Shown here piece by piece: positions 27,230-36,040 of a stretch of 64,000 nucleotides of DNA (its first letter is position 1; every line of letters begins with the position of its first letter). The notes under the pieces were generated by a model. The model was not told where the DNA came from. It did not search any database and saw only the letters and a program-made list of their open reading frames with translations. The translations under genes were made by a program, and so were the position numbers. The stretch covers positions 250,501 through 314,500 of the forward strand of contig NZ_ATUP01000002.1 in assembly GCF_000420265.1 (NCBI RefSeq), in the 5' to 3' direction. The DNA comes from Oceanicaulis alexandrii DSM 11625. GTDB taxonomy: Bacteria > Pseudomonadota > Alphaproteobacteria > Caulobacterales > Maricaulaceae.

Positions 27230-28422
27230 GCGGCGTATTTGACCTCTCCAAACGTCCTGAAGACATGCGCGCCATGGGTGAAGCCATGTTGCTTGAACGC
27301 TTGGCGAGCCTTCTGGAAATCCCGGCCGCGAACCTGTCTCTGGCCTCTAGCACGGATGAAGCGCGCCAGGCGGTCTGGAGCAGTGATCTGACGCTCGTCA
27401 GCGATTTTGGCGCGGACGGGGTGATCGCTCTGGATGAGCCGGCGCAACCCGGTCTGACCTTGTACCGGATCGGCGGCCTGCAGACGCCTGTCACGGTCTT
27501 GTCGGCCATGGATGAAGAGCAGGCGGCGCTGTTGCGCACCAAGCTCAATGCGGTGCCGTGTTGTCTGCTCGAAGAGGGTATGCGCCAGCTTAGTCCTGGC
27601 GCCCGTCTCGCCGCTCGCAAGGATCGCGAGGAACGCGACGCCATTCTGACTGATATCGGTCAGGCCCTGGCTGAAGAGCTGGGTGAAGTGGGGCAGGTCA
27701 CGGCGCGCGGTCTGGTTTACGAGCATACCAACCTTAAAACCCTCAGCCGTCTGGGCCTGGTTCTGGCCGAAGACGGTGAAGGGCTGGTGGGCCATGTGCG
27801 TGACGCGCAGACGGCGCGTGAGTTGCGCGATTTTCTGGGTCTGCGCAGCCAGCGGCGCACGGCCACTGTTCGCCGCGTCACCAAGGAAACGTCGATCACA
27901 TTGAACATCAATCTGGACCGCGAAGGCGCCGAGATTGATACCGGCATCGCCTTTTTTGATCACATGCTCGAACAAGTGGCCCGCCATGGCGGCCTGGCCC
28001 TGAGCGTGTCGTGCGAAGGCGATCTCGAGGTCGACTCCCACCACACCATCGAAGATGTCTGCCTGGCGCTCGGCGAAGGGCTGAAGGAAGCGCTTGGCGA
28101 CAAGCGCGGGATTGGGCGCTTCGGGTTTGAAGTGCCGATGGACGAAACGCGCGCGGGCGTCTGGATCGACCTTTCCGGGCGGCCTTATGCAGTGTTTGAG
28201 GGCGAGATTCCCGGCGAACGGGTTGGCGACTTCCCGGTTGAAATGTGTTCGCACGCCTTTCGCTCCATCGCGGAAAGCCTGAAAGCGGCGCTGCATGTGA
28301 AAGTGGAGGGTGAAAACGCCCACCACATGATCGAAAGCTGTTTCAAGGCCTTTGGTCGCGCCTTGCGTATGGCGTCCCGGATTGAGGGCGACGCCTTGCC
28401 GTCCACCAAGGGTGTTCTGTGA
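27226..28422 (+). CDS. hisB: Imidazoleglycerol-phosphate dehydratase with a novel ~200-residue N-terminal domain
   Basis: 398 residues. From ~205 onward this is a complete HisB dehydratase (VTKETSITLNINLDREG, FFDHMLEQVARHGG, DSHHTIEDVCLALGE, GENAHHMIESCFKAFGRALR, ending LPSTKGVL), the Mn enzyme of the sixth step. Residues 1-200 are something else. Enteric HisB has a HAD histidinol-phosphatase there, but this domain lacks DxDGT and the other HAD motifs. It has no signal or membrane segment and is rich in Leu/Ala/Glu, with MDEEQAALLRTKLNAVPCCLLEEGMRQLSPG as its most distinctive stretch. The join is continuous with no internal start near 27830, and the ATG overlaps the hisD stop, so the fusion is real. 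Function of the N-terminal part is unknown. Confidence 0.92.
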   Translation: MSGVFDLSKRPEDMRAMGEAMLLERLASLLEIPAANLSLASSTDEARQAVWSSDLTLVSDFGADGVIALDEPAQPGLTLYRIGGLQTPVTVLSAMDEEQAALLRTKLNAVPCCLLEEGMRQLSPGARLAARKDREERDAILTDIGQALAEELGEVGQVTARGLVYEHTNLKTLSRLGLVLAEDGEGLVGHVRDAQTARELRDFLGLRSQRRTATVRRVTKETSITLNINLDREGAEIDTGIAFFDHMLEQVARHGGLALSVSCEGDLEVDSHHTIEDVCLALGEGLKEALGDKRGIGRFGFEVPMDETRAGVWIDLSGRPYAVFEGEIPGERVGDFPVEMCSHAFRSIAESLKAALHVKVEGENAHHMIESCFKAFGRALRMASRIEGDALPSTKGVL

Positions 28423-29021
28423 TGACCACGGCGATTATCGACACCTCGACCGCCAATATCGCCTCGGTTCGATATGCGCTGGAGCGTCTGGATGCGCGCT
28501 ATCGCCTGACGGAGACGCCGGACGAAGCTCAGGATTGCGATCGCATCATCCTGCCGGGCGTGGGCGCGGCGGGACCGGCCATGAAGCGCTTGCGCGAAAC
28601 CGGCTGGGCGAAAGCACTGCAGACCGATCAAAGGCCTCTGCTGGGGGTGTGTTTGGGCATGCAATTGCTCTTTGATTACTCAGAGGAAAGCGATTGCGAG
28701 ATGCTGGGGTTGATCCCGGGGCGCATTGAGCGCCTGGATCCGGGCGATGCCGGGCCGTGGCCTCATATGGGCTGGAACACGCTGTCCCAGACCCGCGCGG
28801 ACGAGCCTTTGCTTGAAGGCGTTGAGGCTGACGCACACGTCTATTTCGTCCATGGCTTTTACGCGCCTGTCGGCGCGCACACGGTCACGTCCACACACTA
28901 TGGGCCTGAAGTCACGGCCATCGCCCGCAAGGGCCATGTGGCCGGTTGTCAGTTCCACCCCGAGCGTTCGGCCAAAACCGGCGCGCAAATCCTGACCAAT
29001 TTCATAAAGGGCGCGGCATGA
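28422..29021 (+). CDS. hisH: Imidazole glycerol phosphate synthase, glutaminase subunit
   Basis: 199 residues. It supplies ammonia from glutamine to HisF. Class I amidotransferase triad: Cys77 in LLGVCLGMQLLF, and His and Glu in CQFHPERS near the end. The ATG at 28422 shares its A with the hisB stop (TGATG), and a GTG one codon earlier is the only rival start. Its stop overlaps hisA by 4 bp. Confidence 0.95.
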   Translation: MTTAIIDTSTANIASVRYALERLDARYRLTETPDEAQDCDRIILPGVGAAGPAMKRLRETGWAKALQTDQRPLLGVCLGMQLLFDYSEESDCEMLGLIPGRIERLDPGDAGPWPHMGWNTLSQTRADEPLLEGVEADAHVYFVHGFYAPVGAHTVTSTHYGPEVTAIARKGHVAGCQFHPERSAKTGAQILTNFIKGAA

Positions 29022-29743
29022 TCGTTTATCCCGCCATCGATGTTCTGGACGGCCGCGTAGTGCGGCTGGCCAAGGGCGATTTCGACGCTGTGACCGAGTA
29101 TGGCGACAACCCCGTGGCCGTCGCCGAGCAGTTCAAATCCGCCGGCGCGGACTGGTTGCATCTGGTGGACCTGTCCGGAGCGCGTGACGGCGCGCGGCGT
29201 CAGCAGGATCTGGTGCGCGCTATTGCGGGTGTGGGCCTGAAGGTTCAGACCGGCGGCGGCGTGCGGTCGCGTGAGGATGTGGACGCCATTCTGAACGCCG
29301 GCGCCAGCCGCGCGGTGATCGGCAGTCTGGCGGTCAGCGATCCGCAGACCGTGATCGGCTGGATTGCGGAATACGGCGCCGAACAGATCGCCGCGGCGTT
29401 TGACGTGAAGATCGCGGAGGACGGCGTCGCCTATCCCACGCTCAAGGGCTGGACCGAGCAGTCAGTCACGCCGCTTGCCGATCTTCTGTCTGAATACCGA
29501 CTGGCGGGGCTGAGCCACGCTCTGGCGACCGATGTGGCGCGCGACGGCATGCTCGAAGGTCCGAACCTGGAGCTTTATGAAGACCTGGCGCAGATCCGGC
29601 CTGACATGAACTGGCAGGCGTCGGGCGGGGTTTCGTCGCTGGATGATCTCCGCGCGCTCAAGGCGAACAAACTGTCCGGCGTCATCATCGGGCGGGCGCT
29701 GTTTGAAGGCCGCTTTACGCTGGAGGAGGCGCTGGCATGCTAG
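29018..29743 (+). CDS. hisA: ProFAR isomerase (HisA)
   Basis: 241 residues, TIM barrel. It isomerises ProFAR to PRFAR. Starts [17 protein letters not shown] with the catalytic Asp8; [25 protein letters not shown] is the first phosphate loop, [10 protein letters not shown] carries the second catalytic Asp, and [13 protein letters not shown] with [13 protein letters not shown] the second phosphate loop. The ATGA overlap with hisH sets the start. The reading frame is open further upstream only inside hisH. Its last 7 bp overlap hisF. Confidence 0.95.
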   Translation: MIVYPAIDVLDGRVVRLAKGDFDAVTEYGDNPVAVAEQFKSAGADWLHLVDLSGARDGARRQQDLVRAIAGVGLKVQTGGGVRSREDVDAILNAGASRAVIGSLAVSDPQTVIGWIAEYGAEQIAAAFDVKIAEDGVAYPTLKGWTEQSVTPLADLLSEYRLAGLSHALATDVARDGMLEGPNLELYEDLAQIRPDMNWQASGGVSSLDDLRALKANKLSGVIIGRALFEGRFTLEEALAC

Positions 29744-30504
29744 CGCGCCGTATTATTCCCTGCCTGGACGTGCGCGATGGCCGTGTGGTGAAGGGCGTGA
29801 AATTCCAGAACCATGAAGATGTGGGCGGGATCGAGGAGCTGGCGCGTCGCTATGCCCAGGAAGGCGCGGACGAGCTGGTCTTCTACGATATCAGCGCCAG
29901 TCCGTCGGGCCGCACGGTGGAGCCGGAATGGGTGGGCCGCGTGGCGCGCCAGATCGACATTCCGTTCTGTGTCGCAGGCGGCATCCGCTCGCTTGAACAT
30001 GCGCGGGCGCGTCTGTTTGGCGGCGCGGACAAGATCTCCATCAACACCCCGGCGCTCGAAAACCCCGATCTGATTGACGCGCTGGCGACGGAGTTCGGTT
30101 CGCAGTGCGTGGTGGTCGGCATCGACAGCCGGGTGATCGACGGCGAGTGGCGCTGCCACAAGAATACGGGCGATCCGTCCAAGACCTCCACCGAGCACCG
30201 CAAGACGCTGGACTGGATCCGCGAAGTCGTAGACCGCGGCGCAGGCGAGATCGTGCTCAATTGCATGGATCAGGACGGCGTGCGCGAAGGTTATGACATT
30301 GACCAGCTCGCCGCTGCGCGTGAGGTGTGTCCGGTCCCTCTGATCGCGTCAGGCGGCGCGGGCGCGCGTGAGCATTTCCGTGACGTCTTCCAGCAGGCGA
30401 ATGTTGACGGCGCCCTGGCGGCGAGCGTCTTTCATAAAGCCGTCATCGCCATTCCGGAACTCAAGTCCTGGCTGTCGAGCGAAGGTGTGGAGATGCGCGT
30501 ATGA
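29737..30504 (+). CDS. hisF: Imidazole glycerol phosphate synthase, cyclase subunit
   Basis: 255 residues, the TIM-barrel partner of HisH. It joins PRFAR and ammonia to give IGP and AICAR. Catalytic Asp11 in [16 protein letters not shown] and the second Asp in [14 protein letters not shown]; phosphate loops [29 protein letters not shown] and [12 protein letters not shown]. The start lies 7 bp inside hisA and the stop overlaps hisIE (ATGA). Confidence 0.96.
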   Translation: MLARRIIPCLDVRDGRVVKGVKFQNHEDVGGIEELARRYAQEGADELVFYDISASPSGRTVEPEWVGRVARQIDIPFCVAGGIRSLEHARARLFGGADKISINTPALENPDLIDALATEFGSQCVVVGIDSRVIDGEWRCHKNTGDPSKTSTEHRKTLDWIREVVDRGAGEIVLNCMDQDGVREGYDIDQLAAAREVCPVPLIASGGAGAREHFRDVFQQANVDGALAASVFHKAVIAIPELKSWLSSEGVEMRV

Positions 30505-31112
30505 GCCTGTTTCAGATCGACTGGAAAAAGGGCGGAGGGCTCGCTCCCGCCATCGTGCAGCACGCCGACACGAGCGAAGTGCTGATGCTGGGCTATATGA
30601 ACGCCAAGGCGCTCGATGAGACCCAGACCCGGGGTCTTGTGACCTTCTGGTCTCGCTCCAAGGAGCGGCTCTGGACCAAGGGCGAAAGCTCCGGCAACAC
30701 CTTGTCACTGGTCTCGGTGGCGACCGATTGCGATTCAGACGCCATTCTGGTGCGCGCGCGCCCGGCCGGTCCGACCTGCCATACGGGCAGCCACAGCTGT
30801 TTTGGCGAGGCGCCGGGTCCGGAGATCGGCTTTCTGGGGCAGCTGCAGTACGTGATCGATACGCGCGCGTCTGAGGATCCCGAAGGCAGCTACACCGCCA
30901 AACTCCTGTCCAAAGGCGTGCTCAAATGCGCGCAGAAAGTGGGCGAGGAGGGGGTCGAGACCGCGCTCGCCGCCGCCGCCGAGGATGACGACGCGCTTCT
31001 GGGCGAAGCCGCCGACTTGATCTTCCACCTGATGGTGACGCTGAAAGCGCGCGGCCTGTCGCTGGCGGACGTGACAGCGCTGCTGGCGCAAAGGCACGCG
31101 GCGAAAGGCTAG
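30501..31112 (+). CDS. hisIE: Bifunctional phosphoribosyl-AMP cyclohydrolase / phosphoribosyl-ATP pyrophosphatase
   Basis: 203 residues. The N-terminal HisI domain (~1-110) has the metal motifs [27 protein letters not shown] and WTKGESSGN. The C-terminal HisE domain (~115-203) has [35 protein letters not shown], an all-alpha NTP pyrophosphatase. They catalyse steps 2 and 3. The fused form is usual in gammaproteobacteria and Bacteroidetes, whereas most alphaproteobacteria keep hisI and hisE apart. Last gene of the operon, followed by a strong terminator. hisC and a histidinol-phosphatase are not in the cluster. Confidence 0.95.
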   Translation: MSLFQIDWKKGGGLAPAIVQHADTSEVLMLGYMNAKALDETQTRGLVTFWSRSKERLWTKGESSGNTLSLVSVATDCDSDAILVRARPAGPTCHTGSHSCFGEAPGPEIGFLGQLQYVIDTRASEDPEGSYTAKLLSKGVLKCAQKVGEEGVETALAAAAEDDDALLGEAADLIFHLMVTLKARGLSLADVTALLAQRHAAKG

Positions 31113-31131
31113 TCGCGAACAGTAGAGTAAA

Positions 31132-31161
31132 AAAAGGCCCGGTCTTTCGACCGGGCCTTTT
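31132..31161. terminator. Bidirectional terminator closing the his operon
   Basis: Perfect 13-bp stem AAAAGGCCCGGTC/GACCGGGCCTTTT with TTTC loop, between convergent hisIE and the M14 peptidase gene. Confidence 0.93.
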
Positions 31162-31167
31162 CATGTC

Positions 31168-33756
31168 TTAGTCGCTGGTGCGGCGCGAGGGGTTTCGGAA
31201 ATCGTTTCCGAAGAAGATCGCGTTCATCATCAGCTTGGCCGGTCCGCGGAAATAGGCGCGGTAATAGGGATCATCCGCAAAGAGGATGACCGAGCCCGAG
31301 CCGCGGCGTTCGGCGAAGACGGCGCCGGTTCCCGACAGGGCGCGGCGGACTTCCTCTGACGCGTAGCCGCTGAGCAGCGGGTCGTCTGCGCCGTAACGCA
31401 CGGGCAGGGCGAGAGGGTTGTCGCCGCCCGCAAACGCCATGCTGCCAATCCGATGGCTGGGCAGCTGGGCGTCGCGATACCCAAAGGCGAGCGGGTGAGT
31501 GGTGTCGATCCGGGTTTGGAAAATCGCGCCCGAAATCTCCATCTCTGCATCCCAGACCGCTAGGGCGTCATAATTGTCAGGCCGGGCGGCGTCTGCTTCA
31601 GGCGTTTCCAGCTCTGCGATCGCAGCGCTGGTCAGCTCCTGATCGATCACCCAGCGGGCCGCGCCGCGTGTGGCGATCAGCGTGCCGCCGTCGCGGACCC
31701 AGGCGTTCAGGGTTTCCGGCATGTCATCGCCCATCCGGTTCAGACGACCATGGGGCAGGATGATATGGGTGTAGCGGCTGAGATCGGCGCCGCCGAGTTC
31801 GGACTGGTCGATCATGCTGACAGGCATGTGCATGTCATGATCGAGCAGATGCCAAAGCTCGCCCGCATCGCCCATGCTGATTCCGCGACCCGTGACCAGG
31901 AGCACTTCAGGCTGCTCCACATTGCTCAGTTGGAAACCGCCCAGGTCCGACCCGCGCGACGTGCTGCTGGATGTGACGGCGTGGACCTTCACGCCGTCTT
32001 CTTCAGCAGCCCGGACCAGCAGGGCGTGGATCTCCTCGGCGCTGACCGGTTGACGGCTCAGCTCGATCATCAGCGAGCCGCGCTCCAGTTCGGTTTCACC
32101 GGCGGTCGTCTGAACGCTGATCTCATCGGGAATGACGCGGGCTCGCACGCCGGCGTCCAGCAAACGATAGAGCGCGCGCGGGGCGTAATAGCTGTCCCAC
32201 TCCATCACATAGCCGATGGCGCTAACGTCCGGCGCGGCTTCGGCCATGTCAAAGCCTGTGACGCGCTCGCCGACGATCTGGCTGCGGTACTGGCCACCGC
32301 GCAATTCGGCGTAATCGAGGTCATAGGCGAGGGGCTGGGTCCAGCCCGACACGTCATAGAACTCGACCTTGTCCTCGATCACGCGGGTTTCAAACAGGCC
32401 GCGCACCAGTCGGTATTGCTGTTGGCGCAGGGGAATGAGGAAGGCTTCGCCCGGCTCGAAATCCTGGCCCTGATGGGTGAAGGGCTGCGCCAGCTCGTAG
32501 ACTTCCAGACGGTGGGTTTCCAGCATCTGCAGGAAATCGGCCAGACGTCCACGATCAGCCGAGCCGAACACATAGCCGCGCACCGGGTCTGAATTCGCCA
32601 TCTGGCGGCTTTCATTGAAGAAGTCACGCATGTGCGCGTGCAGGGCGTCGCGGTTGGCGTAGGCGGACTGGATCAGGGCGACGGCCGTGCGCGCTTGCTG
32701 GGCGATTTTGTCGTCATAGCGCTGGATGCCGTATTCGGTTTCCTGAATAAGGCCGCGCACCGAGCTCTGTTCAAACAGATAGGGGATGGAGCCGATCAGG
32801 CCCGGATAGCTCGAACCATATCCCAGATAGAAGTCGTCAAAGACCTCTTCGCTGACATAGACCTCGCCGGCCTCGTCAAAGTGCGCGTTGATCGACTCGT
32901 TCATCGTCAGATTGAGATCAAAGCCTGCCGGGCTCAGCAGCGGGTGAAAGCCCTCGCGGGGGCCCGGCGAAATGAAGAAGGTGGAGTTTGACCCCATCTC
33001 GTGCAGGTCGGCCGCCACATTGGGGCGCCAGTCCTGGGTGGTGCTCACCAGCGCGCGCGATTCAGGCTGGGTGACAGGCAGCCATTGGCGGTTGAGGTCG
33101 AACCAGTAATGGTTGGTGCGCCCCCAGGGCCATTCATAGAAATGTTCCCGGCTTTGCGGATCGGCCACAGCCGCATTGGCGTGGTGCATGTTGGTCCACT
33201 GGGCGAAACGGTTCGCGCCGTCTGGATTGATCATGACGATTTGCTGGACGACGGTTTCGTTCAGCAGGGCCTCGATCTCGGCGCCTTGCGCGGCGGCCAG
33301 ATGATAGAGGATCAAAGGCGCAGAATCGTAGCCTGAGGACTCAGAGCCATGAACGCCATGAGTGAGCTGCACGATCACCGGGTGTTCCGCCGGGGCGGCG
33401 ACGCCCTCGTCGCCGAGACGCAGCTGGGTCGCGCGGATGTCTTCAAGCCGGGCCTGGTTGGCGGGAGATGTGGTGGTCACGCGCAGGATGGGACGGCCGA
33501 AATGGCTGTGCCCGATGGTCTCGACGCTGACCCGGTCAGAGGCGTCGGCGATCGCGCGGATATAGGCGGCGTGCATCTCCGGGGTGAAAATGATCTCGCC
33601 GGACTGATAGCCCAACACACTCTCAGGTGTTGGAATGGCGGCGTCGTATCGAACGTCGAAGTCCAGCAGATCAGCGATCGGTTTCGGATCATAGGCCGAA
33701 GCGGCTCCCGCCGTGGGCAAAGCCAGGGCCAGAGACAGTGCAAGCGCGCGCAGCAT
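31168..33756 (-). CDS. Exported M14-family zinc carboxypeptidase-like protein
   Basis: 862 residues with a short Sec signal (LALSLALALPTAGAASA). The M14 domain occupies ~55-370: zinc ligands H136 and E139 (HGVHGSE) and H252 (ADLHEMG), substrate Arg/Asn in NHYWFDLNRQW, and the catalytic Glu in PYLFEQSSVRG. The remaining ~450 residues contain an all-beta segment and a GATase1-like stretch (LLVTGRGISMGDAGELWHLLDHD, ...YTHIILPHG) common in these large bacterial M14 proteins. It should trim C-terminal residues from peptides in the periplasm or outside. It is divergent from the TonB receptor at 33909 with 152 bp between starts, so peptide scavenging by the pair is possible but unproven. Confidence 0.88.
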   Translation of the reverse strand: MLRALALSLALALPTAGAASAYDPKPIADLLDFDVRYDAAIPTPESVLGYQSGEIIFTPEMHAAYIRAIADASDRVSVETIGHSHFGRPILRVTTTSPANQARLEDIRATQLRLGDEGVAAPAEHPVIVQLTHGVHGSESSGYDSAPLILYHLAAAQGAEIEALLNETVVQQIVMINPDGANRFAQWTNMHHANAAVADPQSREHFYEWPWGRTNHYWFDLNRQWLPVTQPESRALVSTTQDWRPNVAADLHEMGSNSTFFISPGPREGFHPLLSPAGFDLNLTMNESINAHFDEAGEVYVSEEVFDDFYLGYGSSYPGLIGSIPYLFEQSSVRGLIQETEYGIQRYDDKIAQQARTAVALIQSAYANRDALHAHMRDFFNESRQMANSDPVRGYVFGSADRGRLADFLQMLETHRLEVYELAQPFTHQGQDFEPGEAFLIPLRQQQYRLVRGLFETRVIEDKVEFYDVSGWTQPLAYDLDYAELRGGQYRSQIVGERVTGFDMAEAAPDVSAIGYVMEWDSYYAPRALYRLLDAGVRARVIPDEISVQTTAGETELERGSLMIELSRQPVSAEEIHALLVRAAEEDGVKVHAVTSSSTSRGSDLGGFQLSNVEQPEVLLVTGRGISMGDAGELWHLLDHDMHMPVSMIDQSELGGADLSRYTHIILPHGRLNRMGDDMPETLNAWVRDGGTLIATRGAARWVIDQELTSAAIAELETPEADAARPDNYDALAVWDAEMEISGAIFQTRIDTTHPLAFGYRDAQLPSHRIGSMAFAGGDNPLALPVRYGADDPLLSGYASEEVRRALSGTGAVFAERRGSGSVILFADDPYYRAYFRGPAKLMMNAIFFGNDFRNPSRRTSD

Positions 33757-33908
33757 TAAAGCAGCTCCCCAAATTGTTGTTAATTTGTAACGGTAAGCAG
33801 GCCGACGCTCCGGTCAAGCATGTCTGGATGACATCGCCGCTCTATGTTTGTAATCCCGCCCGATAAATATGCGTCTTGAACGCGAAAAACACCTGAGGAA
33901 ATGCTCTG

Positions 33909-35954
33909 ATGTCTCGCTTGTTCCGCCATGTCTTGCTCAGCTCCGCCACCGGGTTTCTGAGCCTGTGCGGCGGCGGTCATGCTGCATCCGCACAGGATGC
34001 GCCCGCTGTGCGAGACGTTGTCGTGGTGACGGGGGCGCGTGCGGAAACCCTGCGCCGTCAGAGCACACTGGCCACCGCAATTCTGGAGGCTGAGGCTCTT
34101 GATCGGGTCGGCGCGCATCATGTCAGCGAGGCGCTCAATCGTTTGCCCGGCGTCAATATCAATCGCGGCAATGGCGCGGAGCACCTCACGGCGATCCGGT
34201 CTCCGATGTTCACGGGCGGTCAGGGCGCTGGCAGCTTTCTTTACCTTGAAGATGGCGTGCCGCTGCGCGCCGCCGGTTTCGCCAATATCAACGGCCTGTT
34301 TGAAGGCGCGGACGGGCTTGCTGACCGGATCGAGGTGGTGCGGGGGCCGGGGTCTGCGGCTTATGGCTCGAACGCCCTGCATGGTCTCGTGAACATCATC
34401 ACGCCTGACCCGCTGGACGCGGAGCGCTCGGTCCGGCTGGAAGCCGGCTCATATGGCCGGGCGGCAGCGCGCTTGAACCTGGCGGGCGAGACCGGGTTCG
34501 GCGCAGGATGGCTGGGGGTGAACCTGCGTCATGAAGACGGCTGGCGCGAGGATGCGTCGCTGGATCGGCGCGTGCTTCAGGCCCGACTGGACGGGCGGAT
34601 GGGGCAGACTGATTGGTCCTTGCGCCTCTCTGGCGTTGATCTGGAGCAGGAAACCGCGACCTATGTGGGCGGGTTCGAGGCCTATAAGGATGAAGCCGCG
34701 TCTCGTCGCAACGCAGATCCCGAAGCGTTCCGCAACGCCTACGCCCTGCGCGCCGCCCTGCATCTGAACCATCCGATCACCGAGACGCTCAGCGCCCAGG
34801 CGGCCCTGTTCGCGCGCAGCAATGACATGCAGTTCCGCATGCACTTCCTGCCTTCGGAAGCGCTGGAGACCAGCGGCCATGACTCGCTGGGCTTTCAGTC
34901 CGCACTGGTCTGGACGCTGGATGACAGCGTCATCCGGGTGGGGCTGGATACGGACTTCACCGAGGGCGCGCTCAGAGAGTTCCAGACCCGCCCGACGGTG
35001 GGGCCGTTCGTTCAGGGGCTTCATTATGACTACACGGTGCAATCGCGCACCGTCGCCGGCTTCGCCATGGGTGAACATCAGCTGACGTCCAGATTGAGGC
35101 TCGACGCCGGATTGCGGTGGGAGAACACCCGGTACGCGTATTCAAATCGGGCGCCTGAGGGTCAGGTCGGGCGCTATCTGCGTCTGCCGGATCGCGATGA
35201 CAGCTTTGACACGCTGGCGCCGCATGCGGGCTGGGTCTTGGACGTGACGGACTCGCTGTCGCTGTTCGGTCGTGTGGCGCGCGGCGTGCGCGCGCCACAG
35301 ACCGCCGAGCTTTACCGGTTGCAACCGGGGCAAAGCGTTGAAGGCATCGAGCCTGAAACGCTGGATAGCGCGGAAACGGGTCTGCGCCTTGATCTTGGGG
35401 GCGCAGCGCAGGTCGAGCTGACCGGATATGTCATGCGCAAGGAGAATGTGATCTTGCGCGACTCAGACGGCCTCACGGTCACTGGCGCGAAGACTCGCCA
35501 TCAGGGTGTGGAGCTTGAAGGCGGCTGGTCTATCACTGACACGCTGATGCTCTCGGGCGCGGTCAGCTGGGCGGTCCATGAATATGATTTCAATGGCGGG
35601 GCAGGCGCAGGTTCTGAACGCATCCGCGAAGGGGCGCGCATCGACACGGCGCCAGAATGGCTGTCCAGTCTTCGCCTGCTGTGGCGTCCTGTCGAGTCAG
35701 TGCTCGTGGAAACCGAATGGGCGCATGTGGGCGAATACTACGCCGATGCAGGAAACACAGCCGTTTATGATGGCCATGATCTGTTTCACATGCGTCTTTC
35801 CAAAGACATTGATGACCAGACCCGGATCAGCCTCGGAGTGCGAAATCTTCTCGACGAACGCTATGCGGAACGGGCCGACTTCGCATTTGGGCGCTATCGC
35901 TATTTCCCCGGGGAGGGACGGACCATCAGCGTCAGTGCTGGGTGGTCTTTCTAA
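33909..35954 (+). CDS. TonB-dependent outer-membrane receptor
   Basis: 681 residues; AGGA lies 9 bp before the ATG and a signal peptide ends near AASA. TonB-box-like VRDVVVVTGARAE, a plug domain (ALNRLPGVNINRGNG, IEVVRGPGSAAYGSNALHGLVNIITP) and a barrel ending in ISVSAGWSF. Plug style is closer to the vitamin B12/siderophore class (BtuB/FepA-like) than to the two other receptors in the window. No Fur box or riboswitch is recognisable upstream. It is divergent from the M14 peptidase. Confidence 0.9.
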   Translation: MSRLFRHVLLSSATGFLSLCGGGHAASAQDAPAVRDVVVVTGARAETLRRQSTLATAILEAEALDRVGAHHVSEALNRLPGVNINRGNGAEHLTAIRSPMFTGGQGAGSFLYLEDGVPLRAAGFANINGLFEGADGLADRIEVVRGPGSAAYGSNALHGLVNIITPDPLDAERSVRLEAGSYGRAAARLNLAGETGFGAGWLGVNLRHEDGWREDASLDRRVLQARLDGRMGQTDWSLRLSGVDLEQETATYVGGFEAYKDEAASRRNADPEAFRNAYALRAALHLNHPITETLSAQAALFARSNDMQFRMHFLPSEALETSGHDSLGFQSALVWTLDDSVIRVGLDTDFTEGALREFQTRPTVGPFVQGLHYDYTVQSRTVAGFAMGEHQLTSRLRLDAGLRWENTRYAYSNRAPEGQVGRYLRLPDRDDSFDTLAPHAGWVLDVTDSLSLFGRVARGVRAPQTAELYRLQPGQSVEGIEPETLDSAETGLRLDLGGAAQVELTGYVMRKENVILRDSDGLTVTGAKTRHQGVELEGGWSITDTLMLSGAVSWAVHEYDFNGGAGAGSERIREGARIDTAPEWLSSLRLLWRPVESVLVETEWAHVGEYYADAGNTAVYDGHDLFHMRLSKDIDDQTRISLGVRNLLDERYAERADFAFGRYRYFPGEGRTISVSAGWSF

Positions 35955-36040
35955 GCAGTTTTCAACAAGAATTTTCGCATAACCATGCTTAAGAGACTCA
36001 CGGGCACCTATGGAGAGTTCTCCAATTCAGGGTGGCCTCC

